Assembly (NCBI GenBank): GCA_026168455.1
Contig: CM047427.1
Span: 13,855,505-13,919,504 of the forward strand
Length of the DNA stretch: 64,000 nucleotides
Direction: 5' to 3'
Source: Theocolax elegans
Taxonomy: Eukaryota > Arthropoda > Insecta > Hymenoptera > Cerocephalidae
Position numbers and translations under genes: made by a program. The notes below the pieces were generated by a model that ran no database searches, was not told the origin of the DNA, and saw only the letters and a program-made list of their open reading frames with translations. Every line of letters begins with the position of its first letter. The stretch's first letter is position 1. Shown here in pieces: positions 11,247-23,843 of the stretch.

Positions 11247-11259
11247 AAAAATTTTTATT
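11247..11259 (+). repeat. Right target-site duplication of the ribozyme array
   Basis: This is the second copy of the 13-mer. Its first four A residues also match the array unit (CTTAAAA), so priming of reverse transcription by microhomology is possible. The foldback right arm (ATTTGCTTATA and onward) follows directly. Confidence 0.75.
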
Positions 11260-11386
11260 ATTTGCTTATATTTATCGTAAAAAACGAGCGTCAAAATCTG
11301 AAATTCCAAGTTTCTTCATATTTTGATACTATAGTAAATATATCCTAAAGTTTGGTAAAGAACCGTTTATGTGACATCCTTGATAT

Positions 11387-14300
11387 ATTTTTTTATAATA
11401 TTAAATACGTAAATTTGTGGCAAGTATTATTCGTTACTCGAATAAAGTAAATTAGAATCGATCTCTTCCGATTCGCAGCTACATTTTCTACGAATTAATA
11501 AAATCGTGATAAAGGGTCTCAATATTCAGATTGAATATTGATACTATCCAAATGGATTTCAAATCTAAGGTTATACACAGGTAATTAATTCGAGTTTGGT
11601 AATTAGATCCAGAACTATCCATAATTTAGTTAGCAGCATTAAATCAAACAATGCTGTTAATCAATTTCGTAGAGCATCATATTTCATATCGGATATTTAA
11701 GTAACGATCCTCCGGTCGACTAAATTACAATTGTAAATATACGTGCACCATCCGAATGTGCATCCTCGTTAAAACTGTAAACTCGTTCCAAAAACTAAAG
11801 TGAAGTAAAGCAAACTAAACTAAACTCGGTACATCATTAGACGATTAAACAAAGAATATAAAACTCGTATGCACAACCACGAATAATACCCGGATGATTT
11901 TCATCAGTGTGCAACTATACGTACGTTCGCGAACAACCGCATATTTAGTCGCGGGTCCCAAAAAATAAAAATAGAGAGAAAGTTTAGTTAAAACGAACCT
12001 AGTTTCTCCAGCCGCGAATCCAACGAAACAACCAAAATCGATCTGGCGAAAATAAAAAGCGGTAACTTGGTGAAGCGCGAGAAGGAATTTCATTATGAAC
12101 CCCTAGCGGCCCTCCTCGCCCCCGCGACGGCATCCGTTACTTGAAAAGGCAAGCGAGCAAGATAACGAATTATACCGAGCGAATTACGTTGAATAAGGAG
12201 AGGAAACGAAACAAATGCCAAATGAGTGTATATCCCACGGGCTCGTAATTAAACTGGTTGATGAAGAAATGAGGGGCAGGGAGGGGGAGAAGAGTAAAGT
12301 CGTGATGGGGGAGGGGGGCAGGTGGCTTTGCAGATATCAACTGTATATATATATGCGTGCGTGTGTGTGTACACGCGAGGGATGAAAATAGGTACGGCAA
12401 AGACTTGACCAGGTGGCTACCCTCGGGCCTCTTACGATTCTCACACTGACATTATAGTATTCTCTTTGTATATGTATATATATACGTACATCTATATGTA
12501 CACGTGCAACGGGTTTCATTTCAAGCGGTCGGTCTCGGCGGTTTCCAAGAGAGCGGCGCTAGCGTCGAGTGCCGAGTCAACTCGGGGACACCCGGATAAA
12601 GAGGGGGTGTGCGAGCCCGAGTGTCCGTGTGTGCACGGTCAGAGTGAGAAACTGCCGAGGCAGGATATGAACGTTAAATAAAACTGAGCGAGAGGAAGAG
12701 GGGCAGGAGGGAAGAGAGAGTGAGATAGTGAAAGGAGGGTGGGTGGAGGGGGCTTCCGAGATGCTCCGAGATAACTACCAGAGGTGGAAAAATATAATGA
12801 GGAAAATTAAAGGGGATGTATCGAGTTTATATCGGTTGAATTAACACCTAACGGAATTTTTCTTTTTCTCGCCTACTGCCCAATTTCTTGTTCACACTTG
12901 TATTTTTTCTAACGCATTTCAAATCGTTTAATGAAAATTAAATAATCTTTTAATGACATCCAGGAGGTAATTATTGATTCTAATATTCATATTTTTTTAT
13001 TGCATGAATTATTTTTTTGATGCGGCAAGAGTAACGTGCAAAAAGGTAAACTTCAATTTTGTAATTATAGAATTTATCGTCGAGTGAGGTGGACTCTCAT
13101 TACTAGGCCAACTGGTAAACCTTTTGATTTGTAATTCTCTGGGTAAGGTTCGAACTCTATCGATTGATACAAAGCGCTCGCGAGTAAAGAATTTACGTGT
13201 GCTGCGTCTACAAACTCACACATACGCTCATGTACACACAAACGCAGAGTCAACCTTCGTTGCTGATTAGCATAGCAATGGGAGCATAAATAGAGGTTTA
13301 CCAAACAACATGAAAATATTTCTTGAATATTAGAAAATTTTAATAATTACTGGAAATACTTAAAAAATGTACAAAAATGAAGTTTCATATATAATTTTAA
13401 ACTGTTTTTATATAACTTCACTTAGGTACAAAAATTTGTATAATTCACGTTAACACAAATAGTTAATATTTCTTATAAAATGGTAATATTATCTTAACGA
13501 ATATCTTATTACACATTCAATAATTTCAAAATGCATTATCAGTAGAAATATAATTATAAAAATAATAAATAAGTAAAAAAAGCTTAATAAAATCATCATG
13601 ATTATTATTATTAATAATAAATTCTAAATTATAACTAATACAAATAATGTATCGAGAATAAAGATTCGTTTGAACTTTCTTGAATAATCTAACAGATTAA
13701 AATAAAAAAAAATATGTTCAGGAGTTAGATTATCGATCGACGAGGATTCCAATCATAGATATAGGTTATATAAAGAGACTGCGCGATTAGTTGGTCAGCT
13801 AATTTATAAACTCTGAGGATATACGATAGACTGTAACCGATGTCCTCTAACGATAGACGTTCCTATACGTGTCTTTAACATACACCCAACATGCCTAAAC
13901 AAACTTAATTGCTCGAGGGACTGTCTGGTGATCTTGCTAATTTGATTTACGCTTTAAAGTAAAGGCTACTTGCACTTCGAAGTAAAGTTAACCTCCCGCG
14001 ATGTTCAAAAATTAAATAATTAAGATCCACTCAAAATTAATTACCTACTTGATTAGCAATTGAAATTTTAATAATTAAAATTAAGCTATATATATATTCG
14101 TTATTAAAATACATATGAATATGAATTAGGGTTCGAGAGAAGAAAGATTATTTTTCAAAAAGTAATTAACATTTCAGAAAGGTTTTTCAGAGAAGTTAAC
14201 ATCTTTTTAAAATCTAGTACTTAAGACTCTTTCGTAGATAAGTCTTTTGAAGATTAATTCTACCTTACTTAGACTATACGCATTCTTGACGAAACGAGAT

Positions 14301-14981
14301 ATACATATATTTAGGCGACTGAACAACACTAGTTCATTAGAATAAAATATTAATCATGTATGTGTTATCATCGACCATATACTTTTGTAGTCTACATTCT
14401 GTGTTCTAATATTTTTTATTTATTAATACTTGGAAGGATCAAATTTTAGGTCAGATACTGATGTTTGATAAGAAGCTACTCATAAACGAATACGTTTGAT
14501 TTATTGTACCGAACTACGCATTTCTCATTACAAATTGAAAATTGCAATCTGTCATTATAATTATCAGCGTAATTTATTTGATTTTCTGTATCACCCTAGA
14601 GAAGCAAATTTTTAGCCAACGGTTATAAATGACATTTATCAATATTTAGAAATTTGTTAATTAAAAAAATAATTAAATTTTTTATAATGGTCCATTATTA
14701 TTAAATTATATATATATTTTAAAATAACAATAAGAATTATAAAAGCTATCGAATTGCAAAGTATATATTGTCAATAAATCTTATTTTAGGTCAGAGGTTA
14801 AGGTTATGTATAACATCTACACCTCCTCGTATACCCGTTGTATAGGAAAAATTGAAGATTTAATTTAATATTTTATATTTATCGTATGCTTCGTACTTCA
14901 TCGTTATTAGGTTAGTCACTATATATTATTAGCTAGAATGTTTTTAACTTTAGTGTACGTAAATAAATAATTATTAAATTT
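11387..14981. other. Non-coding DNA with a GC-richer block at 12.1-12.8 kb
   Basis: AT-rich on both sides of 12090-12780, which has elevated GC, CpG steps and polypurine tracts. A short plus open frame ending at 12681 has no recognisable family. A B-box-like GGTTCGAACTC at about 13147 lacks a tRNA fold. Confidence 0.55.
12273..12322 (+). other. G-rich tract with G-quadruplex potential
   Basis: Five or more runs of three to six G residues occur in 50 bp (near 12273, 12280, 12283, 12307 and 12312). A second purine tract lies at about 12690-12752. Both sit in a GC-richer stretch (12090-12780) without a recognised gene. Confidence 0.35.
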
Positions 14982-17113
14982 GTTTGTTAACAATGCTGTA
15001 ATGCTTTATTAATAAAATATTTTATAAATAATTATATCGAATATTTGTTTATAAGTGACCTTATTTACAAAAAGAGCTTAAAATAAAATTTTAATCATAC
15101 CTAACCTCGAAATATGTAGAATATATATGGGGTATTCCACGTGAAGTGGTCCGATCAAAATTTTAAAATGCCCCAAATTTTGGGTTCACATTACAAATGT
15201 TTTTCAGAATACAGAAAAAAATTTTTAGGTACTGGAATTTATTAGTTCAAAAGTTATTCTAACCTCAAAAAGTGAACTTTTTCCAGTTTTTTTCAACACC
15301 AGCTGGGTTCATCGCTATTTAACTCAAAATCTATCAACTTTTACTATACAACATTATATGTAACATTCGTTGCTAATTATGTCTAGAATTTATCCTTCTG
15401 GGTTAGAATTTCCAATCTCAAGGTTAATGACAAATAAACTACATGTCAACATTCAACTTAAAAAAAAAACTAACTTCGCCACAATTGATTTTTTATCCAA
15501 AAGTCCAAAAGAAAGCTTGGAGCAATACCTTTCAAATGATCTGTAGCATTTTTATGGCCTTCAATTCTGTAAAAAGTTATGATAATTTAAAGAAAGACAA
15601 AAAATTCACAAAAATTAACATGGTATTTCCCATTTAAATTTTTAAAAAAAATTTCGTCTTTCTTAAATTATCATAACTTTTTACAGAATTGAAGGCCATA
15701 AAAATGCTACAGATCATTTGAAAGGTATTGCTCCAAGCTTTCTTTTGGACTTTTGGATAAAAAAATCAATTGTGGCGAAGTTAGTTTTTTTTTAAGTTGA
15801 ATGTTGACATGTAGTTTATTTGTCATTAACCTTGAGATTGGAAATTCTAACCCAGAAGGATAAATTCTAGACATAATTAGCAACGAATGTTACATATAAT
15901 GTTGTATAGTAAAAGTTGATAGATTTTGAGTTAAATAGCGATGAACCCAGCTGGTGTTGAAAAAAACTGGAAAAAGTTCACTTTTTGAGGTTAGAATAAC
16001 TTTTGAACTAATAAATTCCAGTACCTAAAAATTTTTTTCTGTATTCTGAAAAACATTTGCAATGTGTACCCAAAATTTGGGGCATTTTAAAATTTTGATC
16101 GGACCACTTCACGTGGAATACCCCATATAAATAAGTATTTTTAAAAAATCTGCCATTGATGTAATTTGAATGATTATTTCGTAAACTGTTTATTTTTATG
16201 AGTAATTGAACTAGCTAAGTATGACAAATTTATTATTTTACAGTTTTTCAAATATAAGGTTTTGAAATAGACGACGAGATGAACCATATTTTAAGGCTGC
16301 TGTTGGTTAAACCGTTGGTCAAGATCTTTCATTTTCGTTACTATACACTATGGCCTTGCATCGAAAAATTTCCAATCTAAAAAAAATATATACCAAGATA
16401 GTAATAACTACACGCGCGTATATACGCATGATCATTCCGTAAACTGAAATATCTTTCCTCTCGATAGTAAAATGAGAGATGGTCACTCGAGCCAATACTT
16501 ATGATGATTACATTAATTTAGGGTCTACATCAAAAGTTCGGTCTTCTTCTTCCTTTTTTTTTATTTTTCAAAAGCTCATATTAATATTACCTGCGGGAGC
16601 TTATCTGCGGTCTCCTGAAATCCAACGTATCATTTTAATTCCCCGAGGGCTTTCACTTTATCTTTATCCTTATATATGTATAATATATAGCCTTTTTCCT
16701 TCGTGTCTCTTTCTTTTCTATCTCCCTCTCGAAAAATCGCCAGCCGCGTCTCCGGGGCGTCAGGAAGCAAAGCTCGAGCTCGACGGTAATAAAGAAGGTA
16801 GAAGGTACGATAAAGATTAAACTTTATCTGAGAGACCTAATGCACATGCGAGTTAATTGTAAGCTTATAATACAGCTACGCCTTTCACGCCGACGATATA
16901 TATATATATAAGTGTACGTAGTACGAGACAAAAAGTTTGAACACATACGAAATGTGCTAGTATTTCGTTGAAAATTTTCATTAGAGTTTTTTGTTTAGTA
17001 TTAATTGCAGTGTGATAAATATTAAATTACAGGCACGACACCTTGTTTTTACGTATTTATTATTACCCATTAATCGCACGCGGTATCCAATAATTGCTTA
17101 TTAAATTTATTAC
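14982..17113 (+). repeat. Tandem duplication I, copy 1 (2.13 kb)
   Basis: It runs from GTTTGTTAACAATGCTGTAA to TTAAATTTATTAC and is repeated directly downstream with a period of about 2130 bp. It contains the palindromic MITE and AT-rich single-copy DNA. No gene is evident. Confidence 0.85.
15128..16125. mobile_element. Palindromic ~1-kb MITE, copy 1
   Basis: The terminal inverted repeats begin TGGGGTATTCCACGTGAAGT and the two arms are near-perfect reverse complements of about 480 bp each, turning near 15.6 kb. TATA flanks both ends (15124-15127 and 16126-16129), a likely target-site duplication. There is no transposase. One strand could fold into a hairpin of almost 1 kb. The superfamily is not assigned. 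Confidence 0.85.
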
Positions 17114-19240
17114 GTTTGTTAACAATGCTGTAATGCTTTATTAATAAAATATTTTATAAATAATTATATCGAATATTTGTTTATAAGTGACCTTATTTAC
17201 AAAAAGAGCTTAAAATAAAATTTTAATCATACCTAACCTCGAAATATGTAGAATATATAGGGGTATTCCACGTGAAGTGGTCCGATCAAAATTTTAAAAT
17301 GCCCCAAATTTTGGGTTCACATTACAAATGTTTTTCAGAATACAGAAAAAAATTTTAGGTACTGGAATTTATTAGTTCAAAAGTTATTCTAACCTCAAAA
17401 GTGAACTTTTTCCAGTTTTTTTTCAACACCAGCTGGGTTCATCGCTATTTAACTCAAAATCTATCAACCTTTTACTATACAACATTATATGTAACATTCG
17501 TTGCTAATTATGTCTAGAAATTTATCCTTCTGGTTAGAAATTTCCAATCTCAAGGTTAATGACAAATAACTACATGTCAACATTCACCTTAAAAAAAACT
17601 AACTTCGCCACAATTGATTTTTTTATCCAAAAGTCCAAAAGAAAGCTTGGAGCAATACCTTTCAAATGATCTGTAGCATTTTTATGGCCTTCAATTCTGT
17701 AAAAAGTTATGATAATTTAAAGAAAGACAAAAAATTCACAAAATTAACATGGTATTCCCATTTAAATTTTGTAACAAAAATTTCGTCTTTCTTTAAATTA
17801 TCATAACTTTTACAGAATTGAAGGCCATAAAAATGCTACAGATCATTTGAAAGGTATTGCTCCAAGCTTTCTTTTGGACTTTTGGATAAAAAATCAATTG
17901 TGCGAAGTTAGTTTTTTTTTTAAGTTGAATGTTGACATGTAGTTTATTTGTCATTAACCTTGAGATTGGAAATTCTAACCCAGAAGGATAAATTCTAGAC
18001 ATAATTAGCAACGAATGTTACATATAATGTTGTATAGTAAAAGTTGATAGATTTTGAGGTTAAATAGCGATGAACCCAGCTGGTGTTGAAAAAAACTGGA
18101 AAAAGTTCACTTTTTGAGGTTAGAATAACTTTTGAACTAATAAATTCCAGTACCTAAAAATTTTTTTTCTGTATTCTGAAAAACATTTGCAATGTGTACC
18201 CAAAATTTGGGGCATTTTAAAATTTTGATCGGACCACTTCACGTGGAATACCCCATATAAATAAGTATTTTTAAAAAATCTGCCATTGATGTAATTTGAA
18301 TGATTATTTCGTAAACTGTTTATTTTTATGAGTAATTGAACTAGCTAAGTATGACAAATTTATTATTTTACAGTTTTTCAAATATAAGGTTTTGAAATAG
18401 ACGACGAGATGAACCATATTTTAAGGCTGCTGTTGGTTAAACCGTTGGTCAAGATCTTTCATTTTCGTTACTATACACTATGGCCTTGCATCGAAAAATT
18501 TCCAATCTAAAAAAAATATATACCAAGATAGTAATAACTACACGCGCGTATATACGCATGATCATTCCGTAAACTGAAATATCTTTCCTCTCGATAGTAA
18601 AATGAGAGATGGTCACTCGAGCCAATACTTATGATGATTACATTAATTTAGGGTCTACATCAAAAGTTCGGTCTTCTTCTTCCTTTTTTTTTATTTTTCA
18701 AAAGCTCATATTAATATTACCTGCGGGAGCTTATCTGCGGTCTCCTGAAATCCAACGTATCATTTTAATTCCCCGAGGGCTTTCACTTTATCTTTATCCT
18801 TATATATGTATATATATAGCCTTTTTCCTTCGTGTCTCTTTCTTTTCTATCTCCCTCTCGAAAAATCGCCAGCCGCGTCTCCGGGGCGTCAGGAAGCAAA
18901 GCTCGAGCTCGACGGTAATAAAGAAGGTAGAAGGTACGATAAAGATTAAACTTTATCTGAGAGACCTAATGCACATGCGAGTTAATTGTAAGCTTATAAT
19001 ACAGCTACGCCTTTCACGCCGACGATATATATATATAAGTGTACGTAGTACGAGACAAAAAGTTTGAACACATACGAAATGTGCTAGTATTTCGTTGAAA
19101 ATTTTCATTAGAGTTTTTTGTTTAGTATTAATTGCAGTGTGATAAATATTAAATTACAGGTACGACACCTTGTTTTTACGTATTTATTATTACCCATTAA
19201 TCGCACGCGGTATCCAATAATTGCTTATTAAATTTATTAC
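17114..19240 (+). repeat. Tandem duplication I, copy 2
   Basis: This is a direct repeat of 14982-17113. A third, partial GTTCGTTAA follows at 19241, so the junction is in a short homology. Differences are mostly one-base indels within 17258-17960; the remaining 1.2 kb is almost identical, differing mainly in TA-repeat length. Confidence 0.85.
17260..18255. mobile_element. Palindromic ~1-kb MITE, copy 2 (inside the tandem duplicate)
   Basis: This is the copy of the palindromic element carried along by the 2.13-kb tandem duplication rather than an independent insertion, because its flanks match those of copy 1. Its left arm has many single-base gains and losses relative to copy 1 (for example TAG instead of TATGG at the very start, and altered A or T runs), while its right arm is nearly unchanged. 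Confidence 0.8.
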
Positions 19241-22200
19241 GTTCGTTAATTAATTATATTTTCAACGTTGGTGATAAAGATGAAAAATCCGGATTTAAAT
19301 TCTCTGTAAAATTGGATTGTACATATAAATTCACGTGTATGTATATAAAATGGGGAGTATTAAAAGTATTAAATACCATAACGAAACTCTTTCTAATTGG
19401 ACTACTTTTCACGGTCTCCATGTATAGATCATTTTTCATTCGCTCTCGAGTATATTACGGAACATGAAGCTCTTTTGTCGATTTAACCCTCGCGGAATCT
19501 GGTTTTACTTGCAACAATTCGTAATTCAATTACTTTCTCAATTTTATCCCATCTCGTATTTCCTCTCTCGTGCTTCACACACACACACACACATATTATA
19601 CACACACGTACACGCAAATGTTTATTTGAAAATTAAGTTTAACGAGTTTGATAATTCGATTGTCTTATGAGCTTATAATTAGTTCAGCACAGTGAGGTTC
19701 GATGTCATTCCGGCGTATAAAATTAAAAAAGTTAATTTATATTTTAGCAGTGCTTTATGACCCCCGATAAAATTTTATTGGAATCGTCATCAAAATTTTC
19801 GATTGTACACTCTAGGCTATACAAACCCACGCGCGAATATTAAAACTTTAATCTCGTAAAAAGTTTAATTTAACGATTACGGATAAATATTTGTACATTA
19901 AGGTGTTTAAGTAATGCTATACAATGGTAATTATAAACATAGTATTGGTAGGAAATAACAATACTTTTTTGAAAAGTATAGTTGCAAAGGGTGAAATTCA
20001 CTGAAAAAATGAATATTTTCCTTATAAGCTTCTTCTTAAATACGCGACTGAAAAAAAGTTAACTGCTTGCTTTTTCTGATGATTCTTTTGTGACTAAAAG
20101 GAATTTTAGAAATCTATTTTAATCACATTTCCTCTGTACTTACATTTATAATTTCAAAAATAATTTTACTTGATTACAGATGATTAATTATAAATGAACA
20201 GCTTAATTATAAACGATTCACATTAGAGCAAGCAGATTTTCTTTTTATTCTAAGATATATTAAGGAAGAATTCCGTTTATATCAATAATCTATTATTTAG
20301 TGTGTATAGATTTAGATACTCTATTTATTCGTTTTTAATAAATGAACTTCTATCTATTATACATACCTGTTCCTTAAAATAATAATTGCAATTATTTCAT
20401 GAAATCATGAATGAGCACAAAATTTTTATTATTCAGATATATCTATAGATATTAAATTTTGTACACCACGACAATCGCTTACCTCGAAATGTGTTTATAT
20501 ACCTTTTACTTTGTCAAATAATTCACAATTCCATATGATTGAATTTTCAAATACGAATGTGATTACGAAACTTTGAAAATTTGAAAAATTCGTAGCGAAC
20601 GTTATGATTGTTTCATCAGTCAAAAATTTGCACATTTTCAAGTTTAAAAGTCGGTATTGATTGAAGTTTTGACATTGACTACTTGTCAGATATGAAATTG
20701 AATGTAACTCAATTTTCATGAAAAAGGGACTGAATGTACTACTCAAAAGCATATGATGCTATACTGCATCGAGCACTAAATTTATGAAAAATAAATAAAT
20801 ATTTAAATTAGATATTCAAATGCGTTTTAGAAAATGATTGATAGAAATTATTTTAATAATTTTAGATAAAAAAATAATATTGCAGTTCAAATTTATGACT
20901 ATTGGTATTTTTCACTCCTCTTCCTTAATTGAAATTATTGTTATTATTACATTTCCAAGCTTTTCAATAAATCAAGTCTTTCAATTATTGATTTGATATT
21001 GAATTTAATTTTATTTCCCTTAACTTCTAGCGTTCTGCTCATCATTATTGAAACGGATTTCCTTAAAATAAAATATTTATTCTACTAATATCATTTTATC
21101 TTGGCAATCGTTAATATCAAAGTACATTATTTTTTTATATTAATAGATTAATACTTGTATAATTGAATATTTCCCTTGAATACTAAATATCAACACGTGA
21201 ACATTCCAATAAAGAAATAATCATAGCCGAAATTCTAGATGAGGAATTCGAAAAAAAAAGTTAAACTATGCGTTAAGAACTCTATTAACTGTAATCCTCG
21301 ATAAAATCCAAGTGCCCGTGTAATATGACCATTTAGACAAAATATAGAACCACCTACTACTTCTACTTCTTCTGCTATATATATACATATGCCCGTTAAG
21401 ATAATGATGATATTTAAAAGGTTCTCTTTCTTCGTTTTTTATCTTGAACCCGTATTAGGGTTGACCGGAAAAACATTATGAATCCTCGATTAAGCATCGT
21501 ATACAGTGTATATAGACAACACCTTTGGAAATAACCGAGTTAATGACTTGCCGTGCGACTTTTTACACGGCCAAATCACCTTAATCTCTTGGGGTCACGC
21601 GATTGGGTGTGTCAAATCTCAGTTAATTGCTCTCAAGACTACTTTATTGAAATACCTTTAATTGCTCGATCAGGCATAATAATTATTTCATTTTTAGTTT
21701 GTTTTTTATAAATTTACTGTCGTTAAAATATATACTGGACTTGTTTTGTTTTCTCATGATTACAGGTATATGTACGAAGCTATTAAGAATTCACAAGTAA
21801 TTAACGAAGCATTATTTTGACTCTGAAAATGAGTGCAAAGGTCGAAATATCGAAATATTTGTTTTTCTTATATGAGAAGTTAATACTTCTTTTTTTTCAA
21901 TTAAAATATTTATAAATATTATTTCAGTTCTGCAAATATAATTATTAAAAATTAAATTTCTATTGTTCAGAGTATTTATATATTTACAAAATCGTATTTA
22001 ATTCGTTCGGTCTTTAAGTTACAATTATTACGGTCAACATAGCGTAAGATGTTAAATAATTACATGGAAAAACTTTGACATTATTTAGTTTTTATAATAA
22101 ATACAGTGATTATTTAAATTATTAGTATTATTATTTAAAATTTTGTAAACGTAACTCTTCAAAAAAACAAATAAATAAGTCTTTGACACAACTAAAAATA

Positions 22201-22300
22201 ACATTTTTTTTCATTGTCTCATATACGAGGAGACATAAAAATTTTACGCGACCAAATGTTTCATTTCAGCGTCACTAAGATGCATAACCACGCTTAACTT
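19241..22300. other. AT-rich non-coding DNA
   Basis: No gene signal. A weaker splice-like GAACAG|GTATGT occurs on the minus strand near 20366-20367. A short (CA)n tract lies near 19580. Confidence 0.55.
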
Positions 22301-22330
22301 ACGACTCACCTGAAATAAAACCGGAATACA
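22301..22330 (-). promoter_or_regulatory. Candidate recursive (ratchet) splice site A in the long intron
   Basis: On the minus strand GGTTTTATTTCAG is followed at once by GTGAGT, with the junction at 22310/22309. A second donor-like GTAAGT starts 8 nt later. A pyrimidine tract plus AG|GT is the signature of a zero-length recursive exon in long insect introns. It lies 31.8 kb inside the intron and 10.4 kb beyond site B. It could also be chance or a boundary of an unrecognised exon. Confidence 0.4.
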
Positions 22331-23078
22331 TTTCGTTACCATTATTCTCCTCTCTCTCTCTCTCTTTCTTTCTCTTTCCCTCTCACTCTCGTTCTTCTCT
22401 AACTTTTGGAATAGAATAAAAATTATGCGCTTCAGGGTTTTTTTATGTGTTCGACGAAAAAAGAAAATTGGGCAGTCCTTGTACCAACAGCGTTGTTGTA
22501 CGAATAATACAGGTTGGTTTTTCATAGTGGAACATTATCATGGTTTGATAATGTCGTCTCTCTCCTTTTTTTTAGTAATTCAACTTATCGAAACTGTTAA
22601 CTATTCAGTCGTAAAGTTAGTTTCTCACATAAATTATCCATTTACGTAGGTTTTAATGTTATTTTCTAATGATTAAAAAGCACGAATGAATGCATAATAA
22701 AAATGAAATAGATCAAACGACGTTTGAATTATATTCGTGTACCCTAACGATTGAACAGCCGTTTATTTCGGTGTTAATTTAATAAATCCACTAATCGTAC
22801 GAAATTTTAGTAATCTCAACGAGCCAAGAAAAGAGAAAAAGAAAAAAGAATAGATACATTCCGGGGGTCGCTTATAAATCAATTTACGAGTCGAAAATTC
22901 GAAAACACACGTAGACACACATGCACACAGAGTCGCAGGTCATTACTCATCCAAGGAAGTTAAAAGTGTAAGTCTAAAAAAGCCCAGGGTCCCACATCAA
23001 TTAAATAACGATATTTCCGAATGAAGATCCGAGAGACGCAGCGAAATATTCTCCGAGCGTTCAAGACCTCGAGTATAC

Positions 23079-23167
<89 letters not shown>

Positions 23168-23774
23168 TGAGATATTGAATGAGAAGCATCATTAGTTCGT
23201 AGACGCTGTCAATGGGACGACGACAACCATTTGCGGGACGATGTCCATTAGCCCGTCACATCGTCGTTTCTCTTGTGTGATAATCTAGTGATAATGACCG
23301 CTTGTTATATACACGCCGTATCAGCTGCAACCTCGAAGCTACAACGGAGAGAGGAAAGGATGTACACTTTTTCTTTCTTTTTCTTTCGTTACCGCTAATG
23401 CCGATTTGTTTTACCACCCGGGCGATATATCTATATTTATAGAATGCCCGTGAGATGCGCTTCGGAGATCGGTGGGCACATTGTAACGCTGAGCTTATAC
23501 ACTTTCAAATAATATCGAGCTACAACTTCGAAAACTTATTCAGGAAGTATACGTAATTACGTGCGTTGGTCTTTACTCGAAATCATCGGAAATGATACCG
23601 ATAAGTAAGATGAGTAACATTTTGTGAAAAATGTAAAATTTTAATTATTTTATTCAAAAATTTTCTTTCGCATTATTAACGAATAATGTACGACATTGTA
23701 GTTAGTCTTTGCTTATTTGTAGTCAGAACAATTTACATTATAAATTCGTTATCTTAAGCTCCTGTACTATGTAA
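22313..23774 (+). repeat. Tandem duplication II, short copy
   Basis: The order is a CT-tract block, about 0.7 kb of shared sequence, a long (GA)n tract and a 0.6-kb GC-richer block. Compared with the longer second copy it lacks about 438 bp between CT tracts and about 580 bp between GA tracts. Both differences begin and end in microsatellites. It starts directly beside the splice-like motif at 22309/22310. Confidence 0.8.
23084..23160 (+). repeat. (GA)n microsatellite
   Basis: A near-pure GA repeat of about 77 bp at the point where the short copy of duplication II lacks 580 bp relative to the long copy. Confidence 0.95.
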
Positions 23775-23807
23775 AAATAAAACCGGAATACATTTCGTTA
23801 CCATTAT

Positions 23808-23843
<36 letters not shown>

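Larger units (their letters stand above)
7155..11259 (+). mobile_element. Hammerhead-ribozyme retroelement array (retrozyme-like insertion)
   Basis: This is a single insertion of about 4.1 kb, bounded by the direct repeat AAAAATTTTTATT at 7155-7167 and 11247-11259. From the left it holds a truncated inverted copy (about 7166-7537), 29 nt of forward unit tail, six complete head-to-tail monomers (7564-10952) and a 298-nt partial monomer ending near 11250. Each forward junction carries a hammerhead ribozyme. No long open reading frame exists anywhere in it, so it is non-coding and must borrow its replication enzymes. The interrupted host sequence is a foldback element whose right arm resumes exactly after the second direct repeat. 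An inverted 5' piece, a 3' truncation and a 13-bp target duplication are what target-primed reverse transcription with twin priming produces, which is inference. Known relatives in kind are plant retrozymes, Penelope-associated hammerheads and ribozyme-bearing satellites. Confidence 0.85.
6615..11386. mobile_element. Foldback element, copy 2, split by the ribozyme array
   Basis: The left arm and most of the right arm run from 6615 (CTTACAAGGAGAGTGTCACA) to 7167. The rest of the right arm resumes at 11260 and ends near 11386 (GTGACATCCTTG). Without the 4.1-kb insertion the element would be about 680 bp. It matches copy 1 in order along both arms, which supplies the 'empty site' that proves the nested insertion. 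The left end CTTACAAGGAG is shared with copy 3. Confidence 0.8.

Noticed and set aside
13095..13165. tRNA-like B box GGTTCGAACTC with GCCAACTGGTAAAC upstream
   Set aside because: The T arm and acceptor stem do not pair; at most a decayed tRNA-derived fragment.
16585..16600. Minus-strand CCCGCAG|GTAATA as another recursive splice site (repeated at 18.7 kb)
   Set aside because: Weak pyrimidine tract and weak donor; the candidate near 20366 is also weaker than sites A and B.
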